From Erwinia endophytica (lineage in GTDB: Bacteria; Pseudomonadota; Gammaproteobacteria; Enterobacterales; Enterobacteriaceae), in contig NZ_RQVV01000053.1 of assembly GCF_009295515.1 (NCBI RefSeq), positions 248,001 to 312,000 on the forward strand: a stretch of DNA of 64,000 nucleotides, given 5' to 3'. Positions within the stretch are counted from its first letter, which is position 1, and every line of letters begins with the position of its first letter. Position numbers and translations under genes: made by a program. Below the pieces are notes generated by a model that ran no database searches, was not told the DNA's origin, and was given only the letters and a program-made list of their open reading frames with translations. This document shows, one piece after another, positions 21,198 to 31,819 of this stretch.

Positions 21198-22244
21198 TCA
21201 GAAACGTGAATCAATGGCCTCGGCGAGCAGGGCCAGTACGGCCTCGCTGTCTTCCCATCCCAGGCAGGGATCAGTAATCGACTGACCGTAAACCAGTGGT
21301 TTACCGGCCTCGACTTTCTGTGTCCCTTCCTGCAGGAAGCTTTCAATCATCACGCCCGCAATGGCCAGCGAGCCATCACGGATCTGCTGTGCGACGGATT
21401 CCGCCACGTCTTTCTGCCGATGATGTTGCTTCAGACAGTTACCGTGACTGAAATCGATAACTACATGTTCTGGCAACGAAAACTGGCGCAGGCTGCCTAC
21501 AGCCTGGGCGATATCTTCTGGATAATAGTTGGGTTGCTTACCTCCCCGCATAATCACATGGCCGGATGCATTGCCACTGGTCTGGTAAATGGTCATCTGG
21601 CCGTGCTTATCCGGCGATAAAAACATATGGCTGGCTCGTGCAGCACGGATGGCGTCCACGGCAATCTGAATATTACCATCGGTACCATTTTTGAAGCCCA
21701 CCGGACAGGAAAGCGCCGACGCCATCTCACGATGGATCTGGCTTTCCGTGGTCCGGGCGCCAATTGCTCCCCAGCTGATCAGGTCGGCGATAAACTGACC
21801 GACCACCATATCCAGAAATTCCGTCGCGGTAGGCATCCCCAGCGCATTGATATCCAGTAGCAGCTTGCGGGCGACTTCCAGACCGAGGTTGACGCGGAAA
21901 CTGCCGTCCAGATCGGGATCGGATATCAGGCCCTTCCAGCCCACCACGGTACGCGGTTTTTCGAAGTAAGCACGCATCACGATTTCGAGACGTGACTGAT
22001 ATTTTTCACGCAGTACATTCAGTCTTGTCGCATACTCCACGGCGGCGACCGGGTCGTGCAGTGAGCAGGGGCCAATGATTACCAGCAGGCGGTGATCTTC
22101 GCCAGCAAGAATACGGGCAATACGTTGGCGAGAATCGGTGATGTTGGCCGCAATTGTTGGGGTGATCGGATAGCGCTGCGCCAGTTCATCAGGCGTGATC
22201 AGGGCTTCGATGCGCGCGGTCCGCAGTTCATCTGTTTTGTTCAT
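21198..22244 (-). CDS. aroH: 3-deoxy-7-phosphoheptulonate synthase, AroH (Trp-type)
   Basis: DAHP synthase condenses phosphoenolpyruvate and erythrose-4-phosphate, the first step of the shikimate pathway. The 348 residues match the tryptophan-sensitive AroH paralogue best (start MNKTDELRTARIEALITPDELAQRYP, end EAIDSRF). Active-site blocks are IIGPCSLHD, RAYFEKPRTVVGWKGLI, GARTTESQIHREMASALSCPVGFKNGT and DFSHGNC. It faces selO and lies downstream of ppsR on the same strand, separated by a 168-base gap with its own probable promoter and a CRP-like site. The TrpR operator known upstream of E. coli aroH was not found here. Confidence 0.95.
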   Translation of the reverse strand: MNKTDELRTARIEALITPDELAQRYPITPTIAANITDSRQRIARILAGEDHRLLVIIGPCSLHDPVAAVEYATRLNVLREKYQSRLEIVMRAYFEKPRTVVGWKGLISDPDLDGSFRVNLGLEVARKLLLDINALGMPTATEFLDMVVGQFIADLISWGAIGARTTESQIHREMASALSCPVGFKNGTDGNIQIAVDAIRAARASHMFLSPDKHGQMTIYQTSGNASGHVIMRGGKQPNYYPEDIAQAVGSLRQFSLPEHVVIDFSHGNCLKQHHRQKDVAESVAQQIRDGSLAIAGVMIESFLQEGTQKVEAGKPLVYGQSITDPCLGWEDSEAVLALLAEAIDSRF

Positions 22245-22290
22245 TATGTTCTCTGAAATTTTTTTCTTCGCATCGGCAGGCGTGCCGGGA

Positions 22291-22306
22291 AGTGATGGCG
22301 ATCACA
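22291..22306. promoter_or_regulatory. CRP-like palindrome upstream of aroH
   Basis: AGTGATGGCGATCACA fits the CRP pattern GTGA-N6-TCAC with near-perfect symmetry, centred 54 bases before the aroH start. The match is direct; binding is inferred. Confidence 0.5.
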
Positions 22307-22412
22307 ATAAACCAATCAGCGATGATTTCAACGCGAACAGCCACAGAATGTGGTCTCAGTGGAATAAATATTATGGTTTAGACAACAGATTAACCGACAC
22401 CCCGGCACGGGA

Positions 22413-23240
22413 TCAGTACATCTGGCGACTCAGCCCCATGATGTCGAGGATTTTGGTTGCTATCTCTTCCACCGAATAGTTAGTGCTGTTCAGATAGCGA
22501 ATTTGATGCGTTCGGAACAGCGCCTCAACTTCACCGACTTCCAGACGACACTGACGTATTGAGGCGTAACGGGTATTTTCCGCACGCTCCTGACGGATAG
22601 CAGCCAGTCGTTCCGGATCGATGGTCAGACCAAACAACTTATGCTGGAAAGGCTTCAGAGCTGGCGGTAACTTCAGGTTATCCATATCTTCAGCAATAAA
22701 AGGATAGTTTGCCGCACGGATACCAAATTGCATCGCCAGGTACAGGCTGGTTGGCGTTTTGCCGCAGCGTGAGACCCCCAGCAAAATGACCTGCGCCTCC
22801 TCCAGTCCACGTAACGAGATCCCGTCATCATGGGCCAGAGTGTAATCAATCGCGGCAATACGGGCATCATACTTGCCCAGGTTACTCGCCGTCAGTCCAT
22901 GTGTACGGTTAGCTACGGGGGTTGGAGCAACCCCCAATTCCTGCTGTAAGGGGGCAACCAGCGACTGCACGATATCCTGACAAAAGCCGTCGCTTTGCTG
23001 GATGATTTCCCGAATTTCTGGTGTGACGATGGAAATAAACACCAACGGACGTATACCGCTCTTTTGATATAAGGTATTGATCTGCGCCTTCACGGCCTGG
23101 GCACGTTGTACGTTTTCAACAAAAGGCAGCGTGACACTATTGATTCCTACCGGGAACTGCGACAGCACCGCATGTCCCAGTACTTCAGCCGTAATCGCAG
23201 TTCCATCTGAGATATAAAAAACACTTCGTTCATTGTTCAC
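22413..23240 (-). CDS. ppsR: PEP synthase regulatory kinase/pyrophosphorylase
   Basis: Bifunctional DUF299 enzyme that switches PEP synthase off by ADP-dependent phosphorylation of a Thr next to its catalytic His, and on again by phosphate-dependent removal. The P-loop GVSRCGKT lies about residue 150, and the strongly conserved [16 protein letters not shown] and [17 protein letters not shown] are present. I favour the GTG at 23240 (275 residues) because homology begins there and a GGGAG lies 11 bases upstream; a TTG at 23258 has no ribosome site. It is divergent from its target ppsA. Confidence 0.94.
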   Translation of the reverse strand: MNNERSVFYISDGTAITAEVLGHAVLSQFPVGINSVTLPFVENVQRAQAVKAQINTLYQKSGIRPLVFISIVTPEIREIIQQSDGFCQDIVQSLVAPLQQELGVAPTPVANRTHGLTASNLGKYDARIAAIDYTLAHDDGISLRGLEEAQVILLGVSRCGKTPTSLYLAMQFGIRAANYPFIAEDMDNLKLPPALKPFQHKLFGLTIDPERLAAIRQERAENTRYASIRQCRLEVGEVEALFRTHQIRYLNSTNYSVEEIATKILDIMGLSRQMY

Positions 23241-23705
23241 GTCTGGTTTATCTCCCAACGATTGTTCTTAACAGGTTAAATTAATTTATAGCGATAAAGC
23301 AAATAATGACCACTATCACTTTTTAAAATGAATAATTCAAATTTTAATAATATGAAATTTTCAATCAAAATGATGGCTGGTAAAAAAAGTCACATTAATG
23401 AAATGATGTTTTCTTTTTGTATTCGTAAAAATAGAGCTTAATCAAAAAATCATTCTGAATATGAATTACACGGTAAGGCGCCGGGTTGGTATACATCTTC
23501 AAGATGGATTTTTAATGTAATAACTTGAAATATATGAATTTATTTTTAATTTGAATGTGATGAATTCAGGCGGAGTATTCTTAAAAATGTGTTTTTTCCT
23601 TGCTTGAACGATTCAACGGTTTCTTTCTTTTGCCTTAATGTGCCAGGCTTAAAAGGCATTATTCTGTCCTCGTATTTTTAATTAAATCTTAAAAGGATTG
23701 TTTCA
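23241..23705. other. divergent control region ppsR/ppsA
   Basis: About 465 AT-rich bases between the divergent ppsR and ppsA. It contains a Cra-type site at 23604-23617. Several runs of A and T near 23330-23560 could bend DNA or bind nucleoid proteins, but I assign no further operator. No reading frame of note is present. Confidence 0.5.
23604..23617 (-). promoter_or_regulatory. Cra (FruR)-type operator upstream of ppsA
   Basis: On the minus strand, GTTGAATCGTTCAA matches the Cra consensus RSTGAAWCSNTHHW at 13 of 14 positions. It is about 90 bases before the ppsA start, where Cra activates ppsA in E. coli. Binding is inferred. Confidence 0.6.
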
Positions 23706-26081
23706 ATGTCCAATAAAGGCGAATTGCCGCTTGTGCTCTGGTATAACCAGCTTGGCATGAACGATGTTGATCGGGTGGGAGGCAAAAATGCCTCTCTGGG
23801 TGAAATGATTACTAATTTGTCTTCGCTCGGCGTATCCGTTCCGAACGGTTTTGCGACGACTTCTGATGCATTCAATCAATTTCTCGATCAAAGCGGCGTC
23901 AATCAGCGTATCTACGACCTGCTTGAAAAGACCGATATTGATGATGTTGACGAACTGGCTAAAGCGGGCAAACAAATTCGTCAGTGGATTGTGGACACGC
24001 CTTTTCAGCCGCAGCTGGAAGAGGCCATCCGAGAGGCATACCAGCAGTTGTCGTCTGACGATGCCGAAGCCTCCTTTGCCGTACGTTCTTCTGCCACGGC
24101 TGAAGATATGCCCGACGCATCGTTTGCCGGGCAGCAGGAAACGTTCCTTAATGTGCAGGGCTTTGATGCCGTGTTGATTGCAGTCAAGCACGTTTATGCT
24201 TCGCTGTTTAACGACCGGGCGATCTCTTATCGTGTGCATCAGGGCTATGATCATCGTGGCGTGGCGCTCTCTGCCGGCGTACAGCGCATGGTGCGGTCTG
24301 ATGTTGGCGCCGCTGGTGTGATGTTCACCATTGATACTGAGTCTGGCTTCGATCAGGTGGTATTTATTACCGCGGCACCAGGCCTGGGTGAAATGGTGGT
24401 ACAGGGGGCGGTTAATCCGGATGAGTTCTACGTGCACAAGCCGACGCTCGCGGCCGGGCGACCCGCAATTGTCCGCCGTAATATGGGGTCGAAAAAAATC
24501 CGCATGGTTTATGCCGATTCGCAGGAACACGGTGAACAGGTGAGGATCGAGGATGTACCGGAAGCGGAGCGCGATCGTTTCTGCCTGAGTAACGAAGAAG
24601 TGGAAGCGTTGGCCGCGCAGGCGGTACAGATCGAAAAACACTATCAACGTCCCATGGATATTGAATGGGCGAAAGATGGGCATACTGGTCAGTTATTTAT
24701 CGTGCAGGCCCGTCCGGAAACGGTGCGTTCAAATGGCCAGGTAATGGAGCGTTATACCTTACAGGGCAAAGGCAAGGTGGTGGTGGAAGGGCGCGCTATC
24801 GGTCATCGTATTGGTGCCGGTGTCGTCAAAGTCATTCATGACATTGGCGAAATGAATCGGATTGAAAAAGGTGACGTGCTGGTGACCGATATGACCGACC
24901 CGGACTGGGAACCGATCATGAAGAAAGCGTCAGCGATTGTCACCAATCGTGGTGGGCGAACCTGTCATGCGGCCATTATTGCCCGTGAACTGGGGATCCC
25001 GGCGGTGGTGGGGTGCGGCGAGGCGACGGAATGCCTGAAGGACGGTCATAAAGTCACGGTATCCTGCGCAGAAGGCGATACCGGTTATGTCTACGATGAC
25101 CTGCTCGACTTCGAAGTGAAAAGCTCCCAGGTCGATGAAATGCCTTCATTGCCGCTGAAAATCATGATGAATGTCGGCAACCCGGATCGGGCGTTTGATT
25201 TCGCTTGCTTACCCAACGAAGGGGTAGGGTTAGCGCGTCTTGAATTTATCATTAACCGAATGATCGGGGTGCATCCTAAAGCGTTGCTTGAGTTTGACCG
25301 CCAAACCCCCGAGTTGCAGCAGCAGATTCGCACGTTGATGAAGGGGTTTGCTGATCCGGTTGAATTTTATGTCGCTCGCCTGACGGAAGGCATTGCCACA
25401 CTGGGGGCCGCTTTTGCGCCTAAGCGGGTGATTGTGCGTCTTTCTGACTTTAAAACGAACGAATATGCCAACCTGGTTGGAGGGGAGCGTTACGAGCCGG
25501 AAGAAGAAAATCCGATGCTGGGTTTTCGCGGGGCCGGACGTTACGTGGCTGACAGTTTCCGCGATTGTTTTGCCCTGGAATGCGCGGCGGTTAAGCGTGT
25601 ACGTAATGAGATGGGACTGACCAACATCGAGATTATGGTGCCGTTCGTCCGCACGGTAGCACAAGCGAAAGCGGTGGTGGAGGAACTGGAGCGTCAGGGA
25701 CTGAAACGTGGTGAAAACGGGCTGAAAATCATCATGATGTGTGAGATCCCCTCGAATGCGTTGCTGGCTGAAGAATTCCTGCAATACTTCGACGGTTTTT
25801 CCATCGGATCTAATGATATGACCCAGTTAGCACTGGGACTGGATCGTGACTCAGGCGTGGTCTCTGAGCTGTTTGATGAGCGTAATGATGCCGTGAAAGC
25901 GCTGTTGTCAATGGCTATCAAAGCAGCGAAGAAACAGGGAAAATATGTTGGTATCTGTGGGCAAGGCCCGTCAGATCATGAAGACTTTGCCGCCTGGCTG
26001 ATGGAGCAGGGTATCGATAGCTTGTCGCTGAACCCGGACACGGTGGTACAAACCTGGCTCAGTTTGGCTGAATTGCCGTAA
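23706..26081 (+). CDS. ppsA: phosphoenolpyruvate synthase
   Basis: Cytoplasmic gluconeogenic enzyme converting pyruvate, ATP and water to PEP, AMP and phosphate. The 791 residues carry the N-terminal ATP-grasp pyruvate/ATP-binding domain ([37 protein letters not shown]). The central phosphohistidine domain has catalytic His in [23 protein letters not shown]; the adjacent Thr is the PpsR target. The C-terminal PEP-binding TIM barrel ends with the catalytic Cys in [12 protein letters not shown]. The AAAAGGATTG leader gives a good ribosome site. Confidence 0.98.
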   Translation: MSNKGELPLVLWYNQLGMNDVDRVGGKNASLGEMITNLSSLGVSVPNGFATTSDAFNQFLDQSGVNQRIYDLLEKTDIDDVDELAKAGKQIRQWIVDTPFQPQLEEAIREAYQQLSSDDAEASFAVRSSATAEDMPDASFAGQQETFLNVQGFDAVLIAVKHVYASLFNDRAISYRVHQGYDHRGVALSAGVQRMVRSDVGAAGVMFTIDTESGFDQVVFITAAPGLGEMVVQGAVNPDEFYVHKPTLAAGRPAIVRRNMGSKKIRMVYADSQEHGEQVRIEDVPEAERDRFCLSNEEVEALAAQAVQIEKHYQRPMDIEWAKDGHTGQLFIVQARPETVRSNGQVMERYTLQGKGKVVVEGRAIGHRIGAGVVKVIHDIGEMNRIEKGDVLVTDMTDPDWEPIMKKASAIVTNRGGRTCHAAIIARELGIPAVVGCGEATECLKDGHKVTVSCAEGDTGYVYDDLLDFEVKSSQVDEMPSLPLKIMMNVGNPDRAFDFACLPNEGVGLARLEFIINRMIGVHPKALLEFDRQTPELQQQIRTLMKGFADPVEFYVARLTEGIATLGAAFAPKRVIVRLSDFKTNEYANLVGGERYEPEEENPMLGFRGAGRYVADSFRDCFALECAAVKRVRNEMGLTNIEIMVPFVRTVAQAKAVVEELERQGLKRGENGLKIIMMCEIPSNALLAEEFLQYFDGFSIGSNDMTQLALGLDRDSGVVSELFDERNDAVKALLSMAIKAAKKQGKYVGICGQGPSDHEDFAAWLMEQGIDSLSLNPDTVVQTWLSLAELP

Positions 26082-26116
26082 AAATAGCCCTCGCTAATGT
26101 TCACGGTTATACTTGT

Positions 26117-26142
26117 AAAAGGCCAGATTATCTGGCTTTTTT
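26117..26142 (+). terminator. terminator of ppsA
   Basis: AAAAGGCCAG-ATTAT-CTGGCTTTTTTC, about 35 bases past the ppsA stop. Confidence 0.88.
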
Positions 26143-26153
26143 CTTTGAGAGAT

Positions 26154-26240
26154 AAAAAAAAGCCCACCTTTAGGGATGGGCAAAGACTACACACAGCAAT
26201 TCTTCACTTTACTCAGAGAACGCGTTGTTTTTAGAACAAA
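26154..26240 (-). ncRNA. rprA: small regulatory RNA RprA
   Basis: RprA is an Hfq-dependent small RNA that promotes rpoS translation and is switched on by the Rcs envelope-stress system. The minus strand here carries the run ATTGCTGTGTGTAGTCTTTG followed by GCCCATC and a terminator GCCCATCC/GGTGGGC plus eight T, which matches the 3' half of E. coli RprA. A CTGAGT element upstream is also shared. The 5' stem-loop differs from E. coli. The 5' end is estimated from a TATGAT -10 box at 26247-26252, so it is uncertain by several bases. It precedes nothing on its own strand and is convergent with ppsA. Confidence 0.88.
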
Positions 26241-26293
26241 AATTTGATCATAAACTTATTAAGCATACTATTCAGCTGGACGGAAAGAGTCAT

Positions 26294-26307
26294 TAAGAAT
26301 CCTCTTA
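26294..26307. promoter_or_regulatory. RcsB-type box upstream of rprA
   Basis: TAAGAATCCTCTTA has the TAAGA-N4-TCTTA symmetry of RcsB boxes and is centred about 60 bases upstream of the inferred RprA start. RcsB activation of rprA is known in E. coli; the site here is read by eye. Confidence 0.6.
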
Positions 26308-26480
26308 TTAGTTTAACATTTATAATCATTTGTGACTGAAAGGGGATTGATAACAGAATGAAAACTGTAGTTATGTTAATCAATTTGGTGTGTTGATAAT
26401 TGATGAGGGCAGAATGACGGTGTTTTTTTGTGAAAATTTTTTATTTAATGTGCTTAAAAGATAATGTTGATATTTTGTAA

Positions 26481-26506
26481 TAAAAACGGTCAGGCAAGCT
26501 GACCGC
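26481..26506 (-). terminator. terminator of ydiK
   Basis: On the minus strand CGGTCAG-CTTGC-CTGACCG is followed by TTTTTATTAC, 19 bases past the ydiK stop and upstream of rprA. Confidence 0.88.
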
Positions 26507-26524
26507 GTTGAAAAAAGATTTTTA

Positions 26525-27634
26525 CTAAATTTCCTGTTTAAATTCGGCCAGTTCTTCACTCGCTTTCTGTGAATCTTCATCTGGCGCAGGCGTTTCCTGT
26601 ATCCAGAGTGAGACCAGCCGGTAAGCCACGGCTAATACCACTGGGCCAATAAACAGGCCGATCATGCCAAAAGCAATCAAACCGCCGATAACACCAGAAA
26701 GTATCAGGATCATCGGTAAATCAGCCCCCATACGGATTAGCATTGGCCGTAGCACGCTATCCAGCATCCCGACCACACAGCTCCAGATAACCAGCACCGA
26801 TCCCCAGGTGGTATCACCGCTCCAGTAGAGCCAGATAACCGCCGGGATCAGCACCACTAACGGGCCAAGTTGAACCAGGCAGGAGAATATCATCAATACC
26901 GTCAATACAGTGGCGTAAGGAATACCGGAAATAGCCAGACCAATGCCGCCCAGTACGCCTTGCACCAGCGCGGTGACCACCACCCCCAGAGCAACGGCGC
27001 GGATAGCCTGACCAGCCAGCAATACCACCGCATCACCGCTCTGGGAGGCCATCCGATAGGCAAAATGGCGGATACCGTGACCAACCTGTTCTCCACGCCA
27101 GTAGAGCAACACACTGAATAGCAGCATCAGGGCAAGGTGCACCATAAAACGACCAAAGTTACCGGCCTGGGCGAAGAGGAAACCGCTGGTACGTCCGATG
27201 TAAGGCTGTACCTTCGCCATCATCGCGCCGCCGCCGCCCTGCACAAGGTTGTGATAGAAGGAGGCGAGCTTTTTACCGACCAACGGAATGCTGTTCAGCC
27301 AGCCCATATCAGGGAGTTTCAGATGACCCGATGTCGCCCAGGCGATAACCGGGCCACTGTTCTCAATCAGGCTGTTAACCAATACGGCAATGGGAATGAT
27401 AAACAGCAGCAGCAGGATTAACGTCATGGCGATCACCGCCAGTGAGCGTCGCCCCCACAACCAGTTCTGAATTTTTATCATCAGCGGCCAGGTCGCAATC
27501 ACCACCATGCTGGCCCAGGCGAACCCCAGAACGAACGGTTGCACCACCCAGAAACAAGCGACAATCATCAGCGTAATAAACATCAGGGAGAAGACAATTT
27601 GTGGCAAATCCCATCCTTTGTACACATTCTTCAT
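26525..27634 (-). CDS. ydiK: AI-2E family transporter YdiK
   Basis: A 369-residue polytopic inner-membrane protein of the AI-2E (UPF0118) family. About eight hydrophobic segments are visible, including the conserved FMVHLALMLLFSVLLYWRGEQVGHGIRHFA and the C-terminal GLIAFGMIGLFIGPVVLAVAYRL. Family members include exporters of autoinducer-2 and ion antiporters; the substrate of YdiK is unknown. The start at 27634 has GAGG thirteen bases upstream, a loose spacing, so a nearby alternative start is possible. It is divergent from ydiJ and upstream of rprA, as in E. coli. Confidence 0.9.
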   Translation of the reverse strand: MKNVYKGWDLPQIVFSLMFITLMIVACFWVVQPFVLGFAWASMVVIATWPLMIKIQNWLWGRRSLAVIAMTLILLLLFIIPIAVLVNSLIENSGPVIAWATSGHLKLPDMGWLNSIPLVGKKLASFYHNLVQGGGGAMMAKVQPYIGRTSGFLFAQAGNFGRFMVHLALMLLFSVLLYWRGEQVGHGIRHFAYRMASQSGDAVVLLAGQAIRAVALGVVVTALVQGVLGGIGLAISGIPYATVLTVLMIFSCLVQLGPLVVLIPAVIWLYWSGDTTWGSVLVIWSCVVGMLDSVLRPMLIRMGADLPMILILSGVIGGLIAFGMIGLFIGPVVLAVAYRLVSLWIQETPAPDEDSQKASEELAEFKQEI

Positions 27635-27858
27635 GTATGAACATTAACCTCAGGTAAAAGACGTAGTGGGTGGTCCTTCACGGACGCGGGCATTTCTTAT
27701 GCCCGACACCATAAGCATGATGTATCAGATGCATTTTCGATACAAACGACACGTGATTCTTTTCTCAGGGATTTTGAAATCGCGACAGGCCATAAAAAAA
27801 TGTGATAAAACTTTCGCCAAAGCGCAACCATTACAGACAACATTTTGGTCACCCGATA

Positions 27859-30800
27859 ATGATCCCACAGATTTCCCAGGCGCCAGGCCTCGTTCAACTG
27901 GTGCTAAATTTTTTGCAGGTGCTCGAGCAACAGGGCTTTACCGGCGACACGGCGACCAGTTATGCCGACCGTCTCACCCTGTCTACCGATAACAGTATTT
28001 ATCAATTGCTTCCCGATGCGGTGCTGTTCCCTCGCTCCACTGCGGATGTCACGCTGATCGCCCGTCTGGCGGGCGAGGAGAGGTTCCGCAGTCTGGTCTT
28101 TACCCCGCGAGGCGGCGGTACGGGTACTAACGGACAATCGCTAAATCAGGGGATTGTGGTGGATATGTCCCGGTATATGAACCGTATCCTGGAAATCAAC
28201 GTCGAGCAGGGCTGGGTAAAAGTTGAAGCAGGGGTTATCAAAGATCAGCTCAATGCCTGGCTCAAACCCTACGGCTATTTTTTCTCCCCTGAATTGTCGA
28301 CCAGTAACCGGGCCACGCTTGGTGGGATGATCAACACCGATGCATCGGGGCAGGGTTCCCTGGTGTATGGCAAAACGTCCGATCATGTCATCGGGTTACG
28401 TGCCGTGCTGCTGGGGGGAGAAATTCTGGACACCCGGCGCATACCGGTCTCTCTGGCGGAACAGTTGGCTAGTGAGCCGGACCGGGTAGGCAATATCTAT
28501 CGTACCGTGCTGGAGCGTTGTCGTGACCAGCGTCAGTTGATCCTCGATAAATTCCCCACACTAAACCGCTTCCTCACTGGCTATGATTTGCGGCATGTTA
28601 TCAGCGACGACCTGCAGCAGGTTGATCTGACCCGTTTGCTGTGTGGCGCGGAAGGCACGCTGGCTTTCATTACTGAAGCGACGCTGGACATTACACCAAT
28701 CCCGCAAGTCCGGCGTTTGGTGAATATAAAATACGATTCGTTTGATTCGGCCCTGCGCAGTGCGCCCTTTCTGGTCGAGGCGCAGGCGTTGTCAGTTGAA
28801 ACCGTTGATTCAAAAGTGTTGAACCTGGCGCGTGAAGATATCGTCTGGCATTCAGTCAGTGAACTGATTACTGATGTGCCGGAACGGGATATGCTTGGCC
28901 TGAATATTGTTGAATTTGCCGGGGATGATAAAGCGCTGATTGACACCCAGGTGGCATCACTCTGTGCACGTCTGGAAAGTCTGATGGCCGCCCATCAAGC
29001 CGGCATTATCGGTTATCAACTGTGTGACGATATTGCCGGTATCGAGCGTATTTATGCCATGCGTAAAAAAGCGGTGGGTCTGCTGGGGAATGCCAAAGGC
29101 CGGGCTAAACCGATTCCGTTTGTGGAAGATACCTGCGTGCCGCCACAGCATCTGGCTGACTATATTGCCGAGTTCCGGGCGCTGTTGGACGGACATAATC
29201 TGAGCTACGGCATGTTTGGTCACGTTGATGCCGGTGTGCTGCATGTGCGTCCGGCGCTGGATATGTGCGATCCGCAACAGGAAATGCTGATGAAGCAAAT
29301 TTCCGATGAAGTGGTGGCGCTGACCGCGCGTTATGGCGGTTTGTTGTGGGGAGAACACGGTAAAGGTTTTCGTGCTGAATACAGTCCGGCATTTTTTGGC
29401 GAGGCGCTGTTCAACGATTTACGCCGGATTAAGGCGGCCTTTGATCCGGCAAACCGGCTTAATCCCGGGAAAATTTGTGCGCCGTTCGGCGTCGATGAGC
29501 CGATGATGAAGGTGGATGCGGTTAAGCGTGGTACCTGGGATCGGCAGATCCCGGTCAATGTCAGAACCGAGTGGCGTGGGGCGATGGAATGTAACGGCAA
29601 TGGTCTGTGCTTTAATTTTGATGTGCGTAGTCCGATGTGCCCGTCCATGAAGATCAGCGGCAATCGCATTCATTCGCCAAAAGGTCGCGCGACGTTGACC
29701 CGTGAATGGTTGCGCTTGCTGGCTGAACAAGGTGTTGACCCGCGGGTATTGGAGACGCAGTTGCCGGAACGCAAGGTTAGCTTACGCGGCATGATTGAGC
29801 GAACTCGCAATAGTTGGTACGCCAGACGGGGAGAATATGACTTTTCCCATGAGGTCAAAGAGGCGATGTCCGGCTGCCTTGCCTGTAAGGCCTGTTCCAC
29901 CCAGTGTCCGATCAAAATTGATGTGCCGAGTTTCCGTTCGCGCTTCCTGCAGCTATATCACACGCGTTATCTGCGCCCGGTCAGTGATCATCTGGTCGCC
30001 TCGGTCGAAAGTTATGCCCCTCTGATGGCGAGAGCGCCTGAATTCTTTAACTTTTTCCTGCGTCAACCGTTGGTACGCGAGATGAGCAAACGTTATATCG
30101 GTATGGTTGATTTACCGCAGCTCTCTTCACCTAATCTGCGGCAGCAGTTAGCGGGACAACGTTCAGTCACCACCACCACGCTGGAACAGCTCGAAGCAAT
30201 GAACGCCAGCGAGCGTCAGCGTTATGTCCTGGTGGTTCAGGATCCCTTCACCAGCTATTACGAAGCGCAGTTGGTCACCGATTTCGTCAGGCTGATTGAA
30301 AAACTGGGCTACCACCCAGTGGTACTGCCGTTCTCGCCTAACGGTAAAGCTCAGCATATCAAAGGTTTTCTGCGGCGTTTTGCCCGCACAGCGCAAAAAA
30401 CAGCGGATTTTTTGAATCGGGTCGCCAGGCTGGAACTGCCGATGGTCGGCGTCGATCCGGCGCTGGTACTTTGCTATCGCGATGAATATAAGGAAATCCT
30501 TGCGGATAAACGGGGGAATTTCCACGTTCAACTGGTACATGAATGGTTGCAGCAAATTTTGTCAGAAGTCAACGCGGCGGATGACAATCAGAGCGGCGAA
30601 GCCTGGTACCTTTTCGGGCACTGCACTGAAGTCACCGCGTTGCCTGCTTCCAGCGCGCAGTGGAAAGGTATTTTCGCTAAATTTGGCGCCAGACTGGAAA
30701 ATGTCAGTGTCGGGTGCTGCGGGATGGCGGGAACCTATGGTCATGAGGCGAAAAATCTGGATAATTCGCTCGGCATTTATGCGCTATCCTGGCATCAGGC

Positions 30801-30921
30801 ATTGCAGAAATTACCTCGCCAGCGTTGCCTGGCGACCGGCTATTCCTGTCGTAGCCAGGTGAAGCGTATTGAGGGCAACGGCATGCGTCACCCATTGCAG
30901 GCTTTACTGGAGTTAATTTGA
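27859..30921 (+). CDS. ydiJ: D-2-hydroxyglutarate dehydrogenase, FAD/Fe-S (YdiJ)
   Basis: A 1020-residue oxidoreductase combining an FAD-binding oxidase domain ([13 protein letters not shown] at about residue 80, then [19 protein letters not shown]) with a C-terminal Fe-S and CCG domain. The 4Fe-4S motif is [16 protein letters not shown] near residue 675, and CCG-type cysteines are seen in GHCTEVTAL and [12 protein letters not shown]. It oxidises D-2-hydroxyglutarate, a by-product of serine synthesis. The ATG at 27859 fits the family start [10 protein letters not shown]; extension to 27802 is not supported. The stop overlaps the menI start by one base, so the two are translationally coupled. 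Confidence 0.93.
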   Translation: MIPQISQAPGLVQLVLNFLQVLEQQGFTGDTATSYADRLTLSTDNSIYQLLPDAVLFPRSTADVTLIARLAGEERFRSLVFTPRGGGTGTNGQSLNQGIVVDMSRYMNRILEINVEQGWVKVEAGVIKDQLNAWLKPYGYFFSPELSTSNRATLGGMINTDASGQGSLVYGKTSDHVIGLRAVLLGGEILDTRRIPVSLAEQLASEPDRVGNIYRTVLERCRDQRQLILDKFPTLNRFLTGYDLRHVISDDLQQVDLTRLLCGAEGTLAFITEATLDITPIPQVRRLVNIKYDSFDSALRSAPFLVEAQALSVETVDSKVLNLAREDIVWHSVSELITDVPERDMLGLNIVEFAGDDKALIDTQVASLCARLESLMAAHQAGIIGYQLCDDIAGIERIYAMRKKAVGLLGNAKGRAKPIPFVEDTCVPPQHLADYIAEFRALLDGHNLSYGMFGHVDAGVLHVRPALDMCDPQQEMLMKQISDEVVALTARYGGLLWGEHGKGFRAEYSPAFFGEALFNDLRRIKAAFDPANRLNPGKICAPFGVDEPMMKVDAVKRGTWDRQIPVNVRTEWRGAMECNGNGLCFNFDVRSPMCPSMKISGNRIHSPKGRATLTREWLRLLAEQGVDPRVLETQLPERKVSLRGMIERTRNSWYARRGEYDFSHEVKEAMSGCLACKACSTQCPIKIDVPSFRSRFLQLYHTRYLRPVSDHLVASVESYAPLMARAPEFFNFFLRQPLVREMSKRYIGMVDLPQLSSPNLRQQLAGQRSVTTTTLEQLEAMNASERQRYVLVVQDPFTSYYEAQLVTDFVRLIEKLGYHPVVLPFSPNGKAQHIKGFLRRFARTAQKTADFLNRVARLELPMVGVDPALVLCYRDEYKEILADKRGNFHVQLVHEWLQQILSEVNAADDNQSGEAWYLFGHCTEVTALPASSAQWKGIFAKFGARLENVSVGCCGMAGTYGHEAKNLDNSLGIYALSWHQALQKLPRQRCLATGYSCRSQVKRIEGNGMRHPLQALLELI

Positions 30922-31352
30922 TGGCTATCTGGAAACGCGACAGCTCACTGGAGCAGATAAATCAGCGTAGCCAGGGTACAATGGTGGCACACTTAGGTAT
31001 CGTGTTCACCGCGCTTAATGATGAGAGCCTGCAAGCCACCATGCCAGTTGATGCCCGGACCCGACAGCCGTTTGGTCTGTTGCACGGCGGCGCGTCAGCG
31101 GTGTTGGCGGAAACGCTGGGGTCAGTGGCAGGTTATCTTTGTACGGATGGGGATGACTACATTGTGGGGTTGGAAATTAATGCCAGCCACCTGCGGGGTG
31201 TCAGGGACGGTTTGGTGAGCGGTATCTGTCGGGCTCTGCACCTGGGACGTACGCATCAGGTCTGGCAGATAGAGATCGTTAACGAGCAGCGGCAATTATG
31301 CTGTACTGCACGATTGACTACGGCGGTAATGACGTCGCGGACGGAAAAGTAG
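30921..31352 (+). CDS. menI: 1,4-dihydroxy-2-naphthoyl-CoA hydrolase
   Basis: A 143-residue hotdog-fold thioesterase (formerly YdiI) that releases 1,4-dihydroxy-2-naphthoate in menaquinone synthesis. The conserved catalytic region [21 protein letters not shown] carries the active-site Glu, and the N-terminal start [21 protein letters not shown] is typical. The ATG at 30921 shares its A with the TGA of ydiJ. It is convergent with the next gene. Confidence 0.93.
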   Translation: MAIWKRDSSLEQINQRSQGTMVAHLGIVFTALNDESLQATMPVDARTRQPFGLLHGGASAVLAETLGSVAGYLCTDGDDYIVGLEINASHLRGVRDGLVSGICRALHLGRTHQVWQIEIVNEQRQLCCTARLTTAVMTSRTEK

Positions 31353-31378
31353 GCACCTTTAAAGCATTACTGTCGGCG

Positions 31379-31783
31379 TCATATTATCCAGGACGCATGT
31401 TTGACAAAATCACTTTGCAGTGCAGTGGCTTTGTCCCACTGGCCATTGATTGCCAACTGATGACACAGTCGGGTCAGTGAATGGCGGGCTAACTGCCAGG
31501 CCTGCATACGGAACAGCCGCTCACGGCTGGTGTTGCCCAACTCTTGCAGCAGACGTTGGTGTAGCTTACCCAGAGCGTGCAGGTAACTCTGATCATCGCC
31601 GTTGAGCTGGCAGAGATCAGCCATATCCAGACAGGTATCGTTGAATTTTCGCAGTTGTTCCAGGGTGCACTCAGGGCGGTTTAGTTTGGCCTGCACCATA
31701 TAGAAATCCACAGTAATATTACGGACAGAAAATTTGTACTCATCAATCTTATGTTGTAGCCAGGCATTTATCGACAGATTCAT
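31379..31783 (-). CDS. uncharacterised small protein behind a Fur box
   Basis: A 134-residue cytoplasmic-looking protein I do not recognise. It has no signal peptide or membrane helix and is predicted by composition to be largely helical (rich in Leu, Gln, Ala and Arg). It has Cys residues in RPECTL, NDTCLDMADLC and RLCHQ. The start at 31783 has only a weak ribosome site (GGACCCC). Upstream are a promoter-like TTGAAT-16-TATGCT and a 17/19 Fur box overlapping it, so iron repression is likely. It diverges from sufA by about 390 bases and has no partner gene. The E. coli suf neighbourhood has no equivalent in this position. Confidence 0.7.
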   Translation of the reverse strand: MNLSINAWLQHKIDEYKFSVRNITVDFYMVQAKLNRPECTLEQLRKFNDTCLDMADLCQLNGDDQSYLHALGKLHQRLLQELGNTSRERLFRMQAWQLARHSLTRLCHQLAINGQWDKATALQSDFVKHASWII

Positions 31784-31800
31784 TCAGGGGTCCATTTTCC

Positions 31801-31819
31801 GCTAATGATAATCATTAGC
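31801..31819. promoter_or_regulatory. Fur box of the uncharacterised gene
   Basis: GCTAATGATAATCATTAGC is a perfect palindrome and matches the 19-bp Fur consensus at 17 positions. It begins 18 bases upstream of the start at 31783. Confidence 0.85.

Noticed and set aside
22245..22330. TrpR operator upstream of aroH
   Set aside because: Searched for the CTAG-centred operator known in E. coli; none was seen.
23703..24683. 326-codon minus-strand frame inside ppsA
   Set aside because: It is antisense to the conserved N-terminal domain of PEP synthase and has no start context; a by-product of codon usage.
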